A stretch of DNA of 64,000 nt, from NCBI GenBank assembly GCA_963169105.1, contig OY720634.1:113186430-113250429 (forward strand), read 5' to 3'. A program made the position numbers and the translations under genes. The notes below the pieces were generated by a model. The model did not search any database. It worked only from the letters and a program-made list of their open reading frames with translations, and had not been told where the DNA came from. Positions 1-11,710 of the stretch are shown here, in pieces. Source of the stretch: Ceriagrion tenellum. Lineage: Eukaryota; Arthropoda; Insecta; Odonata; Coenagrionidae. Within the stretch, counting starts at the first letter, position 1, and the number at the start of each line of letters is the position of its first letter.

Positions 1-600
1 AGTAGAGCCGAAACACGTGCGTCATTCCCCGAAATTCCAGAAAGTGACCCGCTGGGTCTCATGGATTATCGAGTTTTTGATATCCTTTATTTCCTTGCGT
101 TCACCTGGAGGAACAAAGAAAGAATCATCGAGTCACGATCCTAAGAGTCACAGATTGGATTCGAGCAGGCATACACCTTATCGTGGCACAGTCTCTATTG
201 TAAGACGGTGAAACGGAGATAAGTCAAGCTCCCAGCGGCATTCTGTGGATCTGGGACACATTGGTAGCTGGAGTAAAAAATGAGGGGGATGACGTCAGGA
301 ATGAATGGACCGTAAAAGGGGCTAGATGTTCCGGGAACGGAGATGAACGAAAGGAATGCGATCCTTTCTGCTGGTCGTGCTGAGATGGTGGACGAGAATG
401 AACAATCAAAAACGTAAGTTAAAGAGCAAATGATAAAACGGGAAGGGTTGAAAAAAGAGCGCCATCGGTGTATACGGAGGATTCCAAGGGAGTACTATTG
501 GCAGTTGTAGGAATAGAAATAATCTTAATAAATGCATAAAAGTAATCACTTACTCGAGTATTCTACCAGCTGATTGGTAGCTATTTGGACAGTACTAATT
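1..600. other. No recognised feature
   Basis: AT-balanced sequence with only short open frames. No splice-bounded exon, repeat boundary or RNA gene was recognised. Confidence 0.4.
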
Positions 601-927
601 CTAGCTACCTATTTTCCGGTATATCGTTCCGTTTTCCCTAAAACTGGTGTCCGACATTAGATCCCTCTCATAATATTCATATTGTCTTCCTCTTCTTATT
701 TCTCCCAGAATTCTTATCCCGTTCCTTCCTCTGTCATGCTTTCCCACTGTTCTTCCCTCAATTACCCTCCCCAGTATTCCCTCTCTTTTCAAAACATCCT
801 CCATCCATCTCTTCTGCCTCTTCCAAACCTCCGGCTCTAGCTTCCTCTCCATTCCATCCGTGTCCAATACCTCCTCGTTCGTCCTAATGGGCACCCAGCT
901 CACCATCTGATCCTTCTCCACACCCAA
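601..927 (-). pseudogene. LINE ORF2 C-terminal remnant (family R)
   Basis: On the minus strand an open frame of about 108 residues has the layout of the C-terminal tail of an endonuclease/reverse-transcriptase LINE protein. It reads W-x-R-QKRWMEDVLKREG, then a GRVIEGR..GKHDRGR stretch, then ILGEIRRG. Intact relatives have a 'RQKRWlGHvLR..GLL..viEGk..GkRgRGRp' core followed by 'AeDR..WR'. Here the last motif has decayed to 'YERDLMSDTSFRE' and no upstream reverse transcriptase remains. The same tail occurs at 39.7, 48.9, 54.7 and 57.5 kb, so this is one dispersed family. It is a dead fragment, not a host gene. Subclade (RTE- or Jockey-like) is not resolved. Confidence 0.62.
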
Positions 928-2265
928 ATCGAAAACGCCTCAAGTCTACGTAGATCCTCCCTACGCAATGAACAGATAGAAGCGAAAAATCTATGTAACG
1001 ATAGGATAGCGAAGACGATGTTCAAAAGACTGAGTCTGGTTTCTCATCCAACAAACAGTAAAGCAGTTCGGCCGTATCTTCCCCGGACGGCGTATTTAAG
1101 ATGCCTCCTCAATAGTAGACAAGGGGTTAAGGCACTTCAACTGCTAAGTCTCATCAAATCGTCAAACCAAAGTCCTTGAGATCGATGACACATATCCATG
1201 ATCAAGAGCAACCAGATTGCCACGATCTAGATAAAATTCGAACCTGCGACTCATTGGTAGCCAAACTGTTCACCACAGTCGGTAAAACCTTTTCATTAAG
1301 GTATCAAGAAAGATGTTAGAATATGAGAGAAAGTTTTCTTGTTGATAAGGATTTTAGGCCGTCTCAGAACTGCAACAACCTAGAACCATTAGTATTGAGG
1401 AAGCGAAACTTAAGGGGGCGGGAAAGTACCAGTAGCGCGTTTCTGGAGTGTTTCCGATCCATAATGAACTAGATCAAAGTATCCTGATATTGTTCGCAAC
1501 ACATCGGAGAAGCTCATCTATTGCCACCATGTTTTACTACCAGTATGTAGGCGTGAAAGACATCACTCGAAGGTGGGACAAGGTTTCAAATCCCACTAAT
1601 GATGGAAATTTTTCAATATTAGTCCGATTTCTACTTGGATGTGTTCAGGAGAGTACTCCCGGTACAGCATTCCGTCCGTCGGATGGGACGTTAAAAATCA
1701 TGATTCTCTGGCCATCTTTCGTGGCCAGCTAGGCATTCCCGACGGTGGTCTACTCACTCCTTTCTACGGTAGAAGTTATACCGTGTCTTCCACACTAATC
1801 GAAATACCTTTTCTTTCCGGTCCGAAGCGCCGAATCGTGCGTTATAAACTTGGAATGACGTAGGAGAGACAATCCTTCACGTAAGCGGCCCATGCCATTC
1901 GAGAACTCCGGAAGCGGAGATTTCTTACGACTGTACATTGAGCCTGTGTTTGTACGATCACCTTTAAGCCGTGCTCCAATTCAGATCTGCCAACCCTGCA
2001 TATAACATGTAACACAGTTAGTATGAGCTCTCCTCCATGACCGAGGCGTGGGCCATACTCGCGAAGTGGAACGGACAACTAGCGCTCGTAAGCATATGCG
2101 GACGAAGAAGACGTCAAACAAATCAAAGACGAGAGGCCGTTACTAAATACTATCCCTCGAGAACATGAGAAAAGGCAATCTTATGAGATATAGGGAAGTA
2201 AGCCGGGCAAAGCAGGAACATTGTAACAGTTTCCGACTTAAAAATGGCAAAATATTGAATTTAAG
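928..2265. other. No clear gene; possible tRNA-like patches
   Basis: Mostly unassigned sequence. Around 1226-1290 the minus strand has a B-box-like GCAGGTTCGAATT, and around 1575-1605 the plus strand has GGTTTCAAATCCCAC, both weakly reminiscent of tRNA-derived SINE heads. Neither has a convincing A box at the right distance, so no SINE is called. Short open frames at 1448-2078 are not supported. Confidence 0.35.
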
Positions 2266-3103
2266 CATTCGAGGGTAAATGTCCGCTTCCGTCACACACC
2301 TTTCAAACACTTATTCCCGGAAATTGGTGATATTAAGGATAATGACTGTGACATAGTTTAGTTGTTGAAGAATCACAGTGCAAAACAAAAGTTACAGCAA
2401 AGTTGTTAAGCCACAGATTTTTGAGATATTCACGTTAGAAAATGACCAATTTTCGTCGTTTTTTCGACGCCATTTTCTCAGTTTCGCGAAAGCTCCGACA
2501 GAGGGATATTTCTAACTTCACCTCTACAATATATGCTATATACGTCTACATGCATACACCATGGAAGAAGACGGAAGCCTACACCACCTATTTCCACCCT
2601 TCTCATCACCAACCGTCTCGAGGGAGATTTTTTTCTAGAAAATATACGTCTCTACATGCCCACACCTCATATTTCCACCCTTGTAATCACCAACCGTCTC
2701 GAGGGAGATTTTTTTCTAGAAAATATATGTCTCTACATGCCTACACCTCATATTTCCACCCTTCTAATCACCAACCGTCTCGAGGGAGATTTTTTTTCTA
2801 GAAAATATACGTAAATAACATGGAACGGGAGATGTTATTAGGTAAACGCAACTCAGCGACTGTCGCGCCACGCTGCGTTCAAAAGTGGAAACGGTGCAAT
2901 GGCGGCCGGGAAAAACGTCACCTCAAGCTTTAAAAATTTCCTATTTATCGTACATTACTTATTCCCCCAAAATAAAATTATCACTTGATACCGGCATCTT
3001 TCTAGTTTTTGTCACATACATTTCGCGGCGATACGCTATGTGAAAAGGGTCGAAAACAATTTTTGAAAGGTGTGTGACGGAAGCGGACATTTACCCATTC
3101 GAG
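2266..3103. mobile_element. Complete non-autonomous DNA transposon, 8-bp TSD, 34-bp TIRs
   Basis: The element runs from 2274 to 3095 (822 bp). Its first 34 bases (2274-2307, starting GGTAAATGTCCGCTTCC) are the exact reverse complement of its last 34 (3062-3095). It is flanked on both sides by the direct repeat CATTCGAG (2266-2273 and 3096-3103), an 8-bp target duplication. If the G/C pair just outside is counted as part of the inverted repeat, the duplication would be 6 bp (ATTCGA). Inside are three tandem 81-bp units. No transposase is encoded; the longest frame (2442-2801) is mostly translated tandem repeat. An 8-bp duplication is known for hAT, P and Merlin elements, but the GG-start ends do not identify one. 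The perfect inverted ends suggest fairly recent movement. Confidence 0.88.
2566..2815 (+). repeat. Three 81-bp tandem units inside the transposon
   Basis: The anchor AACCGTCTCGAGGGAGATTT starts at 2611, 2692 and 2773, giving an exact period of 81 bp. The third copy has one extra T in the T-run. Because 81 is a multiple of three, two overlapping plus-strand frames stay open through the repeats. That openness follows from the period and is not evidence of a protein. Confidence 0.9.
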
Positions 3104-3252
3104 TTTACTCGCACGATCACTCATGGCGTTGATGACCCTTGCCATATAGGACGCCACCACGAAACAATCTGAATCAAGATAACCCGGGAGTGTAGGATAT
3201 CGGTGGGCGAATGGCCGTTAAAAGGCTAGCTCGCCCATATAGATTAAAATGA

Positions 3253-3560
3253 AATCTACATATTACCCTCCAAGCCAACACAAGGGTGTTTGGCAGGGGT
3301 GATATATCACCAACATGCACTATAGTGTAAACTTATATCAATATGCACTATCATAACTTTCCATAAATTTTATCGATTGCACCACCTATGCTACAGAAAC
3401 TACATAATTAATCTACAATGCGAATACGTAAACGAGATGCAAGAGTCACGCAGGGAACATGTAAAACATGATGTCAGTACTACGTGGCAGATTAATAAAC
3501 AAGCATTAGGGAGCATATCCACTAATCAGCTACACTAATTGTCGACTAACCTAATTCAAA
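3253..3560 (-). mobile_element. LINE-A 3' end fragment
   Basis: Starts with the reverse complement of the LINE-A tail (ATCTACA, then a variant of CCCTGCAAGCCACC, then GTGTTTGGCAGGGGTG). It continues through the AT-rich 3' untranslated region shared with the copy near 34.7-35.1 kb. No open frame remains. Confidence 0.7.
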
Positions 3561-3980
3561 GCCTCATTGGCATCTATTATAGTCTCTTACAAATGGAAAT
3601 GGAAATAAAATAGAAGAGGCGTAACCGTGAATGGAGATGGGCGAAGCTTAAGCATGCAGAGATGTACGAGGCCTTTATTCCGTTGCCTACCAGCCACAAA
3701 ACACCGCATCACATGCGGATTTTCACTTAAATATATGTATTTTACGAAAATCAAATGCGACAACCGGCAACGTAACGCTGGTCTAAAATGTGCCGACTAT
3801 GATGGCGGAATTGACCTCAAGATTCAGGCGAAATACCACTCCCATATCTTTCTAATCTTCTCGTGGTAGCCAATAACGACCCTCTCGTTCTGGTCGTGAA
3901 ATTGGTTCAAAGCCGGAGGTTGTGACTTAACTCCCTGAATTTGCGAAGAATATTAAGTAAGGATAGTATGCCTTAACATG
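3561..3980. other. No recognised feature
   Basis: Unassigned. The 80-residue frame at 3627-3869 shows no family resemblance and lacks convincing splice borders. Confidence 0.35.
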
Positions 3981-4620
3981 GATTGGAACACGGCCTTCTC
4001 GCGCGAATGGGATTCGCAGAAATTCCTCCAGCGCCTCCACGTGTGACTGGAACACCCCGCGACCTACTTAACCCTACCACCAAGCCACTGCCCTCGCCGA
4101 CTGGAGTCCAGAGGGAAGCCGAGCGCGCCAATAGTGCGCTTAAGCTTCAAGGTCGCCCCAGGGAAGTATTCCGTGCCTTGCCGTCCCTCTCAGGAAGGCA
4201 TATGTTTTGGGAAGTTGATTCGAGTGACCTTGATGAGGGCAGATAACGTGCCGCCGCCGCGGCCGCAGCGCTGGGCCCAGGCTTGGGAATCTCTTCATGA
4301 ATACGTCGTCCCCCCCCCCCCCACAACCCTCCTCCCTCGTCAGCGTCGTTCACATTCCGCCGCGTTCGAGGGCAGCAGCAACGGATGCAATCACTCCCAG
4401 AGACCAGCCGTTACAATTAGCCTCCCATTCCCCTGCTGCAGGCTCGACCGCCTAATTTTTTACTCGTAAAATCCATTCCACTTCCGGTCATCATCGAAGC
4501 TCCTCATTTCTCGACCCCTCCCGTGCGTCTGTAAATTAGTTTATGGCTTAATCACTTAGTTTTGGATACGAATAGATACGCCGGCGCGGTTCCTGCGTCA
4601 GCACCTCAATGGTGGAGCTA
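3981..4620. other. GC/CpG-rich block with poly-C run
   Basis: Sharply more GC- and CpG-rich than the flanks, with GCCGCCGCGGCCGC around 4250-4265 and a run of about 15 C near 4310-4321. Overlapping frames on both strands (for example 3983-4246 and 4134-4469) reflect the base composition. It could be a CpG island or a 5' exon, but no promoter or splice pattern decides this. Confidence 0.4.
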
Positions 4621-5019
4621 CAAATTCATTCCGAAGAACGTAATTAAGGCCTTGACGCAGTTTATAACAACTTCGGATTATCATCAGGACGTATTTTAAG
4701 TTCGTAACACAAGAAATGGCGCCTCACACCCAGAGAAAAAAAGGCATTGAGATAGAATACGAAGGTAAGGTGGAAACCGATGTTTTTCAGAAAGACTGAA
4801 ATAAACAATTGTAAATTTTCACCAAAATCATGATTACGCCGATGCGTTGAAACTAGGTATACCTTACTTCATTTTAGGTGGAAATATACATTGCGTTTTT
4901 ACTTCAGCTACCTGTAATCAATTTTCATGAGGTTCAGCCCGAACCAATAATAAATATTTCGTTAACTCGGGGAAGGAATTCGAACAAAGCTATTCTCCTC
5001 TCTCTTGTTCATGCAATTC
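4621..5019. other. No recognised feature
   Basis: AT-rich unique sequence with nothing identified. Confidence 0.35.
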
Positions 5020-5355
5020 ATCTACATCTACTTACTACCCTGCGAGCCACCGCATAGTCCTGTGGCAGGGAGTGCTAGGACACCAACCAAGTAAAGATGT
5101 TAGGGACACGGTTTTGGGAGGTGAAATGATGAAATTATTCATGGGTGTGTTTTACGTGAAGCTCCGGTTTTGTTATAGTCAGTTGTGCGTGGAAAGAACA
5201 TTTTTTTGTTCTTATCTGTTCGGCAGTGTAACTCAGTTATTTTATCGCTTCTGTCGGACCTAGAAATGTAACGTGGAGTCAATACCTCTGTGCCACTTTA
5301 AAACACACCTGTTCGGCATTTCTCAAGAAATATTAGCCTCCAGTGTAGTTATATC
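5020..5355 (-). mobile_element. LINE-A 3' end fragment
   Basis: Begins with the tail TCTACATCTACTTACTACCC, then CTGCGAGCCACC and TGTGGCAGGGAGTG (reverse-complement view of the LINE 3' end). It continues into the C-terminal coding remnant read on the minus strand. The stretch complementary to 'CGCTTCTGTCGGACCTAG' is shared with copies at 13.4, 18.1 and 48.5 kb. Stops and frameshifts destroy the frame. Confidence 0.78.
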
Positions 5356-6249
5356 CGCGTCTCTAGCGGTTCCCAACCAAATCCCCCCACAACCTTTTTT
5401 ACGAAGTGCGCAGATTTAACTTGCATTTTATTTATTTTTTGGATGAATCTTGCTGACCAGGGTCTCAAATGCCCGCGGCGAGGCATGACCTAATCATAGC
5501 GAAATAGCACCTCTCTTTGACTATTTCATCCGAGAACCTTCCTATAGTACGCTTATCATATCAGACGCCACTACGAATGAGTTGGGTCACTCGAGCAATT
5601 ATCCGCTTTAAATGATTCAATTTTTACTGCACATCCAACCACGCTTCAGTTCGTATCATTAAGCGCTTCATGTAAAACGGACAGCAGTTTAGATTTCCAG
5701 AGCAAACCTGATAAAGGAGAATATATTTACTTATATCATTCATGATCCAAGCTAGGGTAAATAACGGGACTAAGAGCTGATATTCTGTTTCGCCACGAGA
5801 ACAAATTGGAAAAGTCAATCCAGGCTGCCACACGTAGACCTTGTATCCGACTAGAGATGTCGGCACTCACTCCAGTCAGCACTAGAACTAATTGATGTAT
5901 GCTGTTTTAATGTAAGCGGTGGGTGAACTTCCTAGGTGGTGGGCGAGTACTGATATTCAATTAAAGGATTCAAACTTCTATGGTGAATTTTGATTTAAAA
6001 TGTCTTTGAGTCTGTTCTGCGTGCATGAGAAGTACTTGGAGAAAAAAGGTTTTCTTAACGTCTTTTATGAAATACAGTCGTGAAAATGGTGACCGGGGTT
6101 TGAGGAAAACAACATGATAGTGTATGGTGATAAACCTTACTCTTTATAGCAAGTTGGTTTGAACGTGTTTAGGTACTATTTATGTACATTCGGCCGAGAC
6201 TATCGAGTGGCTAAATATTGAATGAAAACGCTACGAGGGTTACACAGTG
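5356..6249. other. No recognised feature
   Basis: Unassigned. The minus-strand frame at 5624-5866 is not recognisable. Confidence 0.35.
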
Positions 6250-6390
6250 GATCAATTATTCCATTTCATTCAACGTTTCCATGAGATGAACATGATTGGG
6301 GTCATGATACATGATTGGGAATAAGATAGCCTTGATGGTGATAATCGAAACACCTGTTGAAATGTTGGATGAAATGGAATGATTAACCTG
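6250..6390. mobile_element. Foldback remnant with Penelope-like tail motif
   Basis: An imperfect inverted repeat (left ATTCCATTTCATTCAAC near 6258, right GTTGGATGAAATGGAAT near 6364) encloses CTTGATGG...AATCGAAACACCTG (6331-6356). This is a degenerate version of the CTGATGATGG...CCGAAACC motif seen at 23.65 and 32.1 kb. Arms and motif have the same layout as those elements, but the hammerhead-like core is not intact. Confidence 0.45.
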
Positions 6391-6989
6391 GTATGTATCC
6401 AAAAAAGAGTTCACGTACAGTATTCGCTGGGAAAGAATAAGTTCTAAGCAAAATATTACTATGTACCGGTAGATACCAGAAAGTTTCGCCTGCTCATCGT
6501 TTCATTCATCATCGCTCGATTTTGCCCTGATGACTCGTTCACACTACTAACCTATGTATATACGATGGTCCGTACAACTGTAGGCTGAATTCGTAATGTG
6601 AATCCATATCCTTAGTATGGTAATCCGTAGTTCCTAACACTGTCACTTAATGGTGGATACGCTGGTATCGCGAGCGGAGACTGTAAATTATGAATACCGA
6701 TAGTAAAAAAATCATTAAGGTGAGGCAAATGATGTTACTTAAATGAATAAGCAAAGAAATGTGTCATTTTCTTGAAAAAAAAAAAACATTTCGAAAGCCT
6801 CACATGCCACAGGAATATGATATTACTTATTTCGTTCGCTTGCACTTTATTTGTTCGTCGCGATGCCATGGTAAAGGGTGTGGGTGTAACGCTGTGTCCC
6901 GTGCACGCTACAATCTTACTTTCGTTGGTCCGTACGATGGTAGTCTGAACGAGGCATGAAGCACTCATGCGTTCCGATCAGCGCTATGA
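6391..6989. other. No recognised feature
   Basis: Unassigned. Two short passages (6556-6600 and 6923-6960) share GGTCCGTAC and related words, too little to define a repeat. Confidence 0.3.
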
Positions 6990-7655
6990 TTTTAACACTT
7001 TAGAATGGAAAGGTCTCAACGGCTGATATTCCAGGCTGGCCCCTCGCACCTCGTCCGGCGAAAAAAGGAGCTCGTAGGGAACGGAGCAACCCAAGGGCAG
7101 ACGAATCATTGGAATCGCCCAAGGAGAAACGGATGCAATGGAGAGCGCCCCCCGAAGTGCTTTTCGGTCGCAGACGGACCAAATTCAATTTCCCTCCATA
7201 CGCTTCGATGAGTGCCCCACTCTTGTCCACCCACCCTCTCCTTCCATCCCTTCCGGCTCACGGCGAGAACGAGCAATTAATTGCAAGAGAGATGGATGGA
7301 ATGGGGGGAAGAGATGAAGAAGAGAAAGAAAGAAAGTCCCTGAAAGACTGTTCAGCCGACCGCTCTCGGAACGCGTGCGGGCGAACGGTTATCGCGACGC
7401 GTCACCGTCTGGTTCCCTTAACGGACTCGACGTCTCGGCGACGAAACGTGTCCCGTCAATAAAAAGCATTCAGGATTGGGGAATTAGCACTCATTTTGAG
7501 GTGAGGCTCTTTCCCTCTCTCTCTTCGCGCCTCGTTACAAGCGGAGGCTCCCCATGCGGCAGGAGGAGGCTCTGCCTGCTTCCGGCTTCACCTTTCCTAC
7601 GAAACTTTCCTCCATCGCCACAAAATGTTCATGCTCACCATTTGAAACTCTTGCG
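6990..7655. other. GC/CpG-rich block
   Basis: CpG-dense sequence with several overlapping frames of up to 117 residues, none with recognisable domains. Purine-rich around 7280-7345. It ends exactly where a MITE A copy begins, as does the large GC-rich block at 30.06 kb. Promoter or exon status is undecided. Confidence 0.4.
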
Positions 7656-7659
7656 TTCC

Positions 7660-8214
7660 TTAAGGTGGTTTGAGCGAAAACTCATTTTACCTAGAAATCA
7701 ATGAATTTGGTCTCATTTTGAAGAAAAATATCTCACCCTTCCGAAGATACCAATATATTAGCCCCTTACCGCACTACTTTCCGAGATATTTGACAAAAAA
7801 TACCAGCCATTTTACATGGGAAATGGTCCAAGTATACACTACAGGGAGACATTATTAAAAATATGAGGAATTTCTTACGCCTAGTTTCAGGCAAAAATTT
7901 AGTGTGTAGTATTTATTTTGTCTTAACTATTTTTGAAAATAAATCGTTGTTACCGCAGGAATTTTTTCATACACAAAAAACCTTCCATTATGAAGGAGTT
8001 TTAAACGTACCGCGCGATAAAAATGAGTCAAGATAAAGACTTATGCAGATATTTTCATTTAATTACGTCGAATGTCAGCCATTTGTAAGTATATTATTGC
8101 ATCCTTTTTAATGCATTATTCCATTCGTGCTTCCCACAGCGGCTAAAATTAAAAGTTTCATTCGAATACGGTTTCCATCATGACTAAGGAACTATGTTGT
8201 TCAAACTATCTAAA
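7660..8214 (+). mobile_element. MITE family A, copy 1
   Basis: Begins TTAA followed by GGTGGTTTGAGCGAAAA and ends with TTGTTCAAACTATC followed by TAAA. This is an inverted-end, TTAA-targeted MITE layout (piggyBac-like targeting is an inference). The body is shared with copies at 30.1, 59.7 and 63.2 kb: a TTGGTCTCATTTTGAAGAA segment, a TTTTACATGGGAAATGG segment, and a conserved core (7983-8025) with hairpin CCTTC-ATTAT-GAAGG followed by GTTTTAAACGTACCGCGCG. Non-coding. Confidence 0.8.
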
Positions 8215-11200
8215 GGTAGTTCCAGAATGTATTCCAAACACAAGTTTCAACGTGACTCAGGTTAGCAAATAAGCAGATAAACTTTCTGATAAAGTTTTAT
8301 TGTGTACTTTCCAGTTTTAGATCTCCTGGAATTAAAACAACTGTTGATACGATAATATAAATCGCGTCCTCGTACAAAAACGTGATACGTGGTTACGAGT
8401 CATTAATGTTAGGAGACTGTAGTTTTATATGTGCAACTCAACTATTATTTTGAGCAGCAAATCGATAAGCCGGCAAAGGAAACCAGAATGTAGCTCCGCT
8501 AAGAGGATATAACCGAAGATCCCACGTAAAGTCTTTCTTTGGTTTAGCAAAGAAATTGTTAGCGAGAATAGTTGTCATCAAAGTCAACCATTGGATTATT
8601 TGCCAGACTAAGGAGCTTAACCTTACAGCCCACCGTAATAGCGCAGAGGGATTTTTGGCGAGCAGCCAATCACAGATCCGCTTCCATGCCGTCTAGCAAA
8701 ATCAAGGCGGTTGGAAACTCTTCAATTGAAGAGCACATGCGAGCTAGTCTATTCCTAATGCCAAAGCCAAAGTTAAGACTCAGGCATTGGCTTGCGAGAC
8801 ACAGCTGTATTATCACGATGGATTGTCCTAAGGCAACAGTCATTGTGTGCGTGTTCTTCAGAATTTAGCAAAATTAAAAGCACTATAGGCACTTTCAGAT
8901 GCACGGAGAACCAGATAAAAATAAACTCGAACAAAGGAAGGCAATAATAGTTGTCCGAAACACATACGTAAAATTTACCCATGAAATAAAATAATTATAG
9001 TGCTTATCAATCTCGGTAGAACTCGGCTGCAGCAAATTTGAGTCAACGAGGGAGAATTAAGCGTGGACGAGCGGGGAAATGGACTAATGATTTGCCGCAG
9101 GGTCCTTTCTGAAGGGCTTCGGTCCTTTTGTCCAACCACTCCCACGCCATTCTCTTCTCAGTCGAATGCCTGTCAAAGTTTTGCAACACACATGCATGTC
9201 TTAACTACAAATATCGAAGCTTACAGCATCACATTTTGCCAGAAGTTCATACCCAGTGTGGAAACGGCGTGCTTACAACTTTTATGTGTACTTCTGAAAC
9301 GTAAAATACGGCGGTCGTTAATCAGTACTCTACTAAAGCATACATTATCATTCGAAACTCATTTATTATAGTCTTTTGTGCCATTGAGAAGCCCTTCGCA
9401 GAGATTCGTGACGGAAAAGGAACTCTTTCTCGCTCCTGAAGGCATTTGCTGAAACGCGCGATGAACGTTAAGCCATAAAATGCTCACTATGCAGCAAATT
9501 CGAAAGCCACCCTCTATTGCCGCTTAAATTCGTAATTTGATTCCAAATGTATAGTATAGGGAACTATATTTTATTTTATCCATTTAAAATTGCGGATAGT
9601 ACATCTTTACATTTCGCAACATATGGATAAATTAGGTATCCACTTCATGAATTGCTTGTGTATTGGATACCTAAAAAATCTAAATTATTTTTGAGCTCAA
9701 CAAGATAGAAAATTAACTAGGACCATGAAATGCATAGATAATATATAAATGATTAAGATGGCATATATTTCTTTTAATTAAAGCTAATCGTGACGTTCAT
9801 GTTATCTCGTAGTGAATATATTATCCCTAAAATTAACAAAAAAACAACTGAATAATCAACACAAGATAGCCATCTTCTTACCTTACTCAAACATTTTGGG
9901 ACAGTAATCGTTCCCCGTATGTGTTCATATAAACTAAGAAACAGTTCGAGCCCAATATTCAGAATGAATCGCTTAAACAGAGTCAAATTGGCTCGGGTAA
10001 AGTTGGCTTATAGTAGCTCATAACTGAGAAACTGTGTGCATGTGGTGGCATCAGTTCATGAGACGCATCCCAACTACCAACCGAATGGTAGGATTGAATA
10101 CAATCACATGATCATACATGGGAAGTAAAGAGACAGGAAGTAGACACCACGGTATCAACCGGAAGTGGATTTTGAAAAACCGCAAATCAATGACGATATG
10201 ATAGTAAGGCTTGCATTTCTAAACCAAACTAACGGGTCTCGCATAGTTCTGGAAGTATATCCTCAAATTCTAAAACTTAAGCATGCGATTTGGTTCGCGG
10301 GAATATTTTAAGATGGCAGCAATAATCGTGGTTCATTTAGTGCATAGTGCGTCTCCTCCAACAAAGAACAAGGGAAATATATATGACAGAAGATGAATAC
10401 GTTCAATATTTTTAAAAGAAGAATATGGACAAGAAATAAAGACACATGTAACGACGGGCATTACTCCAATATAAGAAATTGTTAAAAACGTGCAGAGAAC
10501 CTACTTTGAGAAAATGAATCAAGGTCAAGTAAAAAAAGCAACGATATTGCCGCTCAGAAAGGCTTGGAGACTGATAAACTTACACGGCCTGGGTTAAGAA
10601 TAAAAATAGACTCTAATAAACTAAAAAAACATCGCAAGGGTGCCAATAAAAAGTAGGGGGCAAGAGCTATCTGAAAAGCGGCAGTCCTTGTCAACATAAA
10701 CTGCTCTGCAGCAATCGACACATGATAGCGATGACGACTCATTGAGAGCAAATTTCAATAATCTTTCAAGCGAGTCGAAAAAATACTTTGACCACATTAC
10801 CTTTAAGTAAATAAGTGTATGCGGGTGGGAATCACCACCCATGCAGTAATGGAAATGATGCCAAAATTATTTATGAAGTTTTTGTCATAAAATAAGCACG
10901 TAATTCGAAATTCAAACGAACATTATACTTGTATGTGTATTTCGAATTTTGACTCGGAATGACATCTGGAAATATGTTATTGCAATCATCATAGTTATAT
11001 GAAATATATTATTTTGATTTTAAAAAAAATGTGAACATGAGTGATTGAATTATTACGAAATGGTCTCATACGCCATAAGACTACGTAATTAAATAGAGCT
11101 GAATATACATGGGAAAAATGCACTATTTTCACTCTTATCAATGGATATCGTTTATTAGAATACTATAGGTATAAAAACGTTGCGCATCAAGACAGAGGGT

Positions 11201-11269
11201 CGGCAATTCCCTCTCCTTTCTAAAAAAAAGTTGCTGAACGTTAAAAGCATCTCTTCTAAAATCATAAAA
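8215..11269. other. AT-rich unassigned sequence
   Basis: About 3 kb with no recognisable gene or repeat boundary. One small inverted repeat (TTAGGTATCC...GGATACCTAA, about 9635-9673) was seen. The scattered frames of 60-100 residues are not supported by splice sites or motifs. Confidence 0.4.
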
Positions 11270-11710
11270 TTTGTTAGTTTCATACTCGCAGTCGATGTTT
11301 TCTGATTCAGTTGTCAGCATTTGCTAGAACCGAAGTCCCATTTCATTTTTGTGGGGGAGGGGGGGTCATAGTAAATGGGGCCACCTTCTGCATACCTTTC
11401 CCGATACATTTTGGCGCCATACTGAACTGCACTTGAGCAAAGTTCCACCTAAAACTGTGCATTGAAAAAAAATCGCGCCGGTCACCTTGACAAGGATCAG
11501 CGCTCGTTTTAGGCACGAATTCTCAAGCACCGAGTCTACTGCTTAGAGGCTCCATCACCTACCGAGAAGACGTTCTTGAACCACCGGCAGAGGAGCAGCC
11601 AAGAGTGACGTAGACCTCGGAGAATGAGCGGACGAGGGGGGCAAGGGTGGATGGAGGGGGCAGAGAATGCAGGGAAAGAAGAGGCTGATTTTAGGCACGA
11701 ACTCTCATGC
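11270..11710 (+). repeat. Local duplication, copy 1 (pairs with 12170-12715)
   Basis: Matches 12170-12715 over most of its length. Shared landmarks are CATACTCG(C/G)AGTCGAT, CGCTAGAACCGAAGT-like text, GGTCACCTTGACAAGGATCA, and a GC-rich part with GAAGACGTTCTTGA and GAGCGGACGAGGGGGGCAAG. The centre (about 11430-11500) resembles a MITE B right terminus. The downstream edge repeats TTAGGCACGAACTCTCATGC before LINE-A begins. Confidence 0.8.

Noticed and set aside
2442..2801. 119-residue frame as a transposase or host protein
   Set aside because: Most of it is translation of the 81-bp repeats; no catalytic motif.
2566..2815. CRISPR-like array
   Set aside because: The 81-bp units are repeats throughout with no unique spacers, inside a eukaryotic transposon.
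4306..4321. Poly-C run as a regulatory site
   Set aside because: Simple homopolymer; no supporting context.
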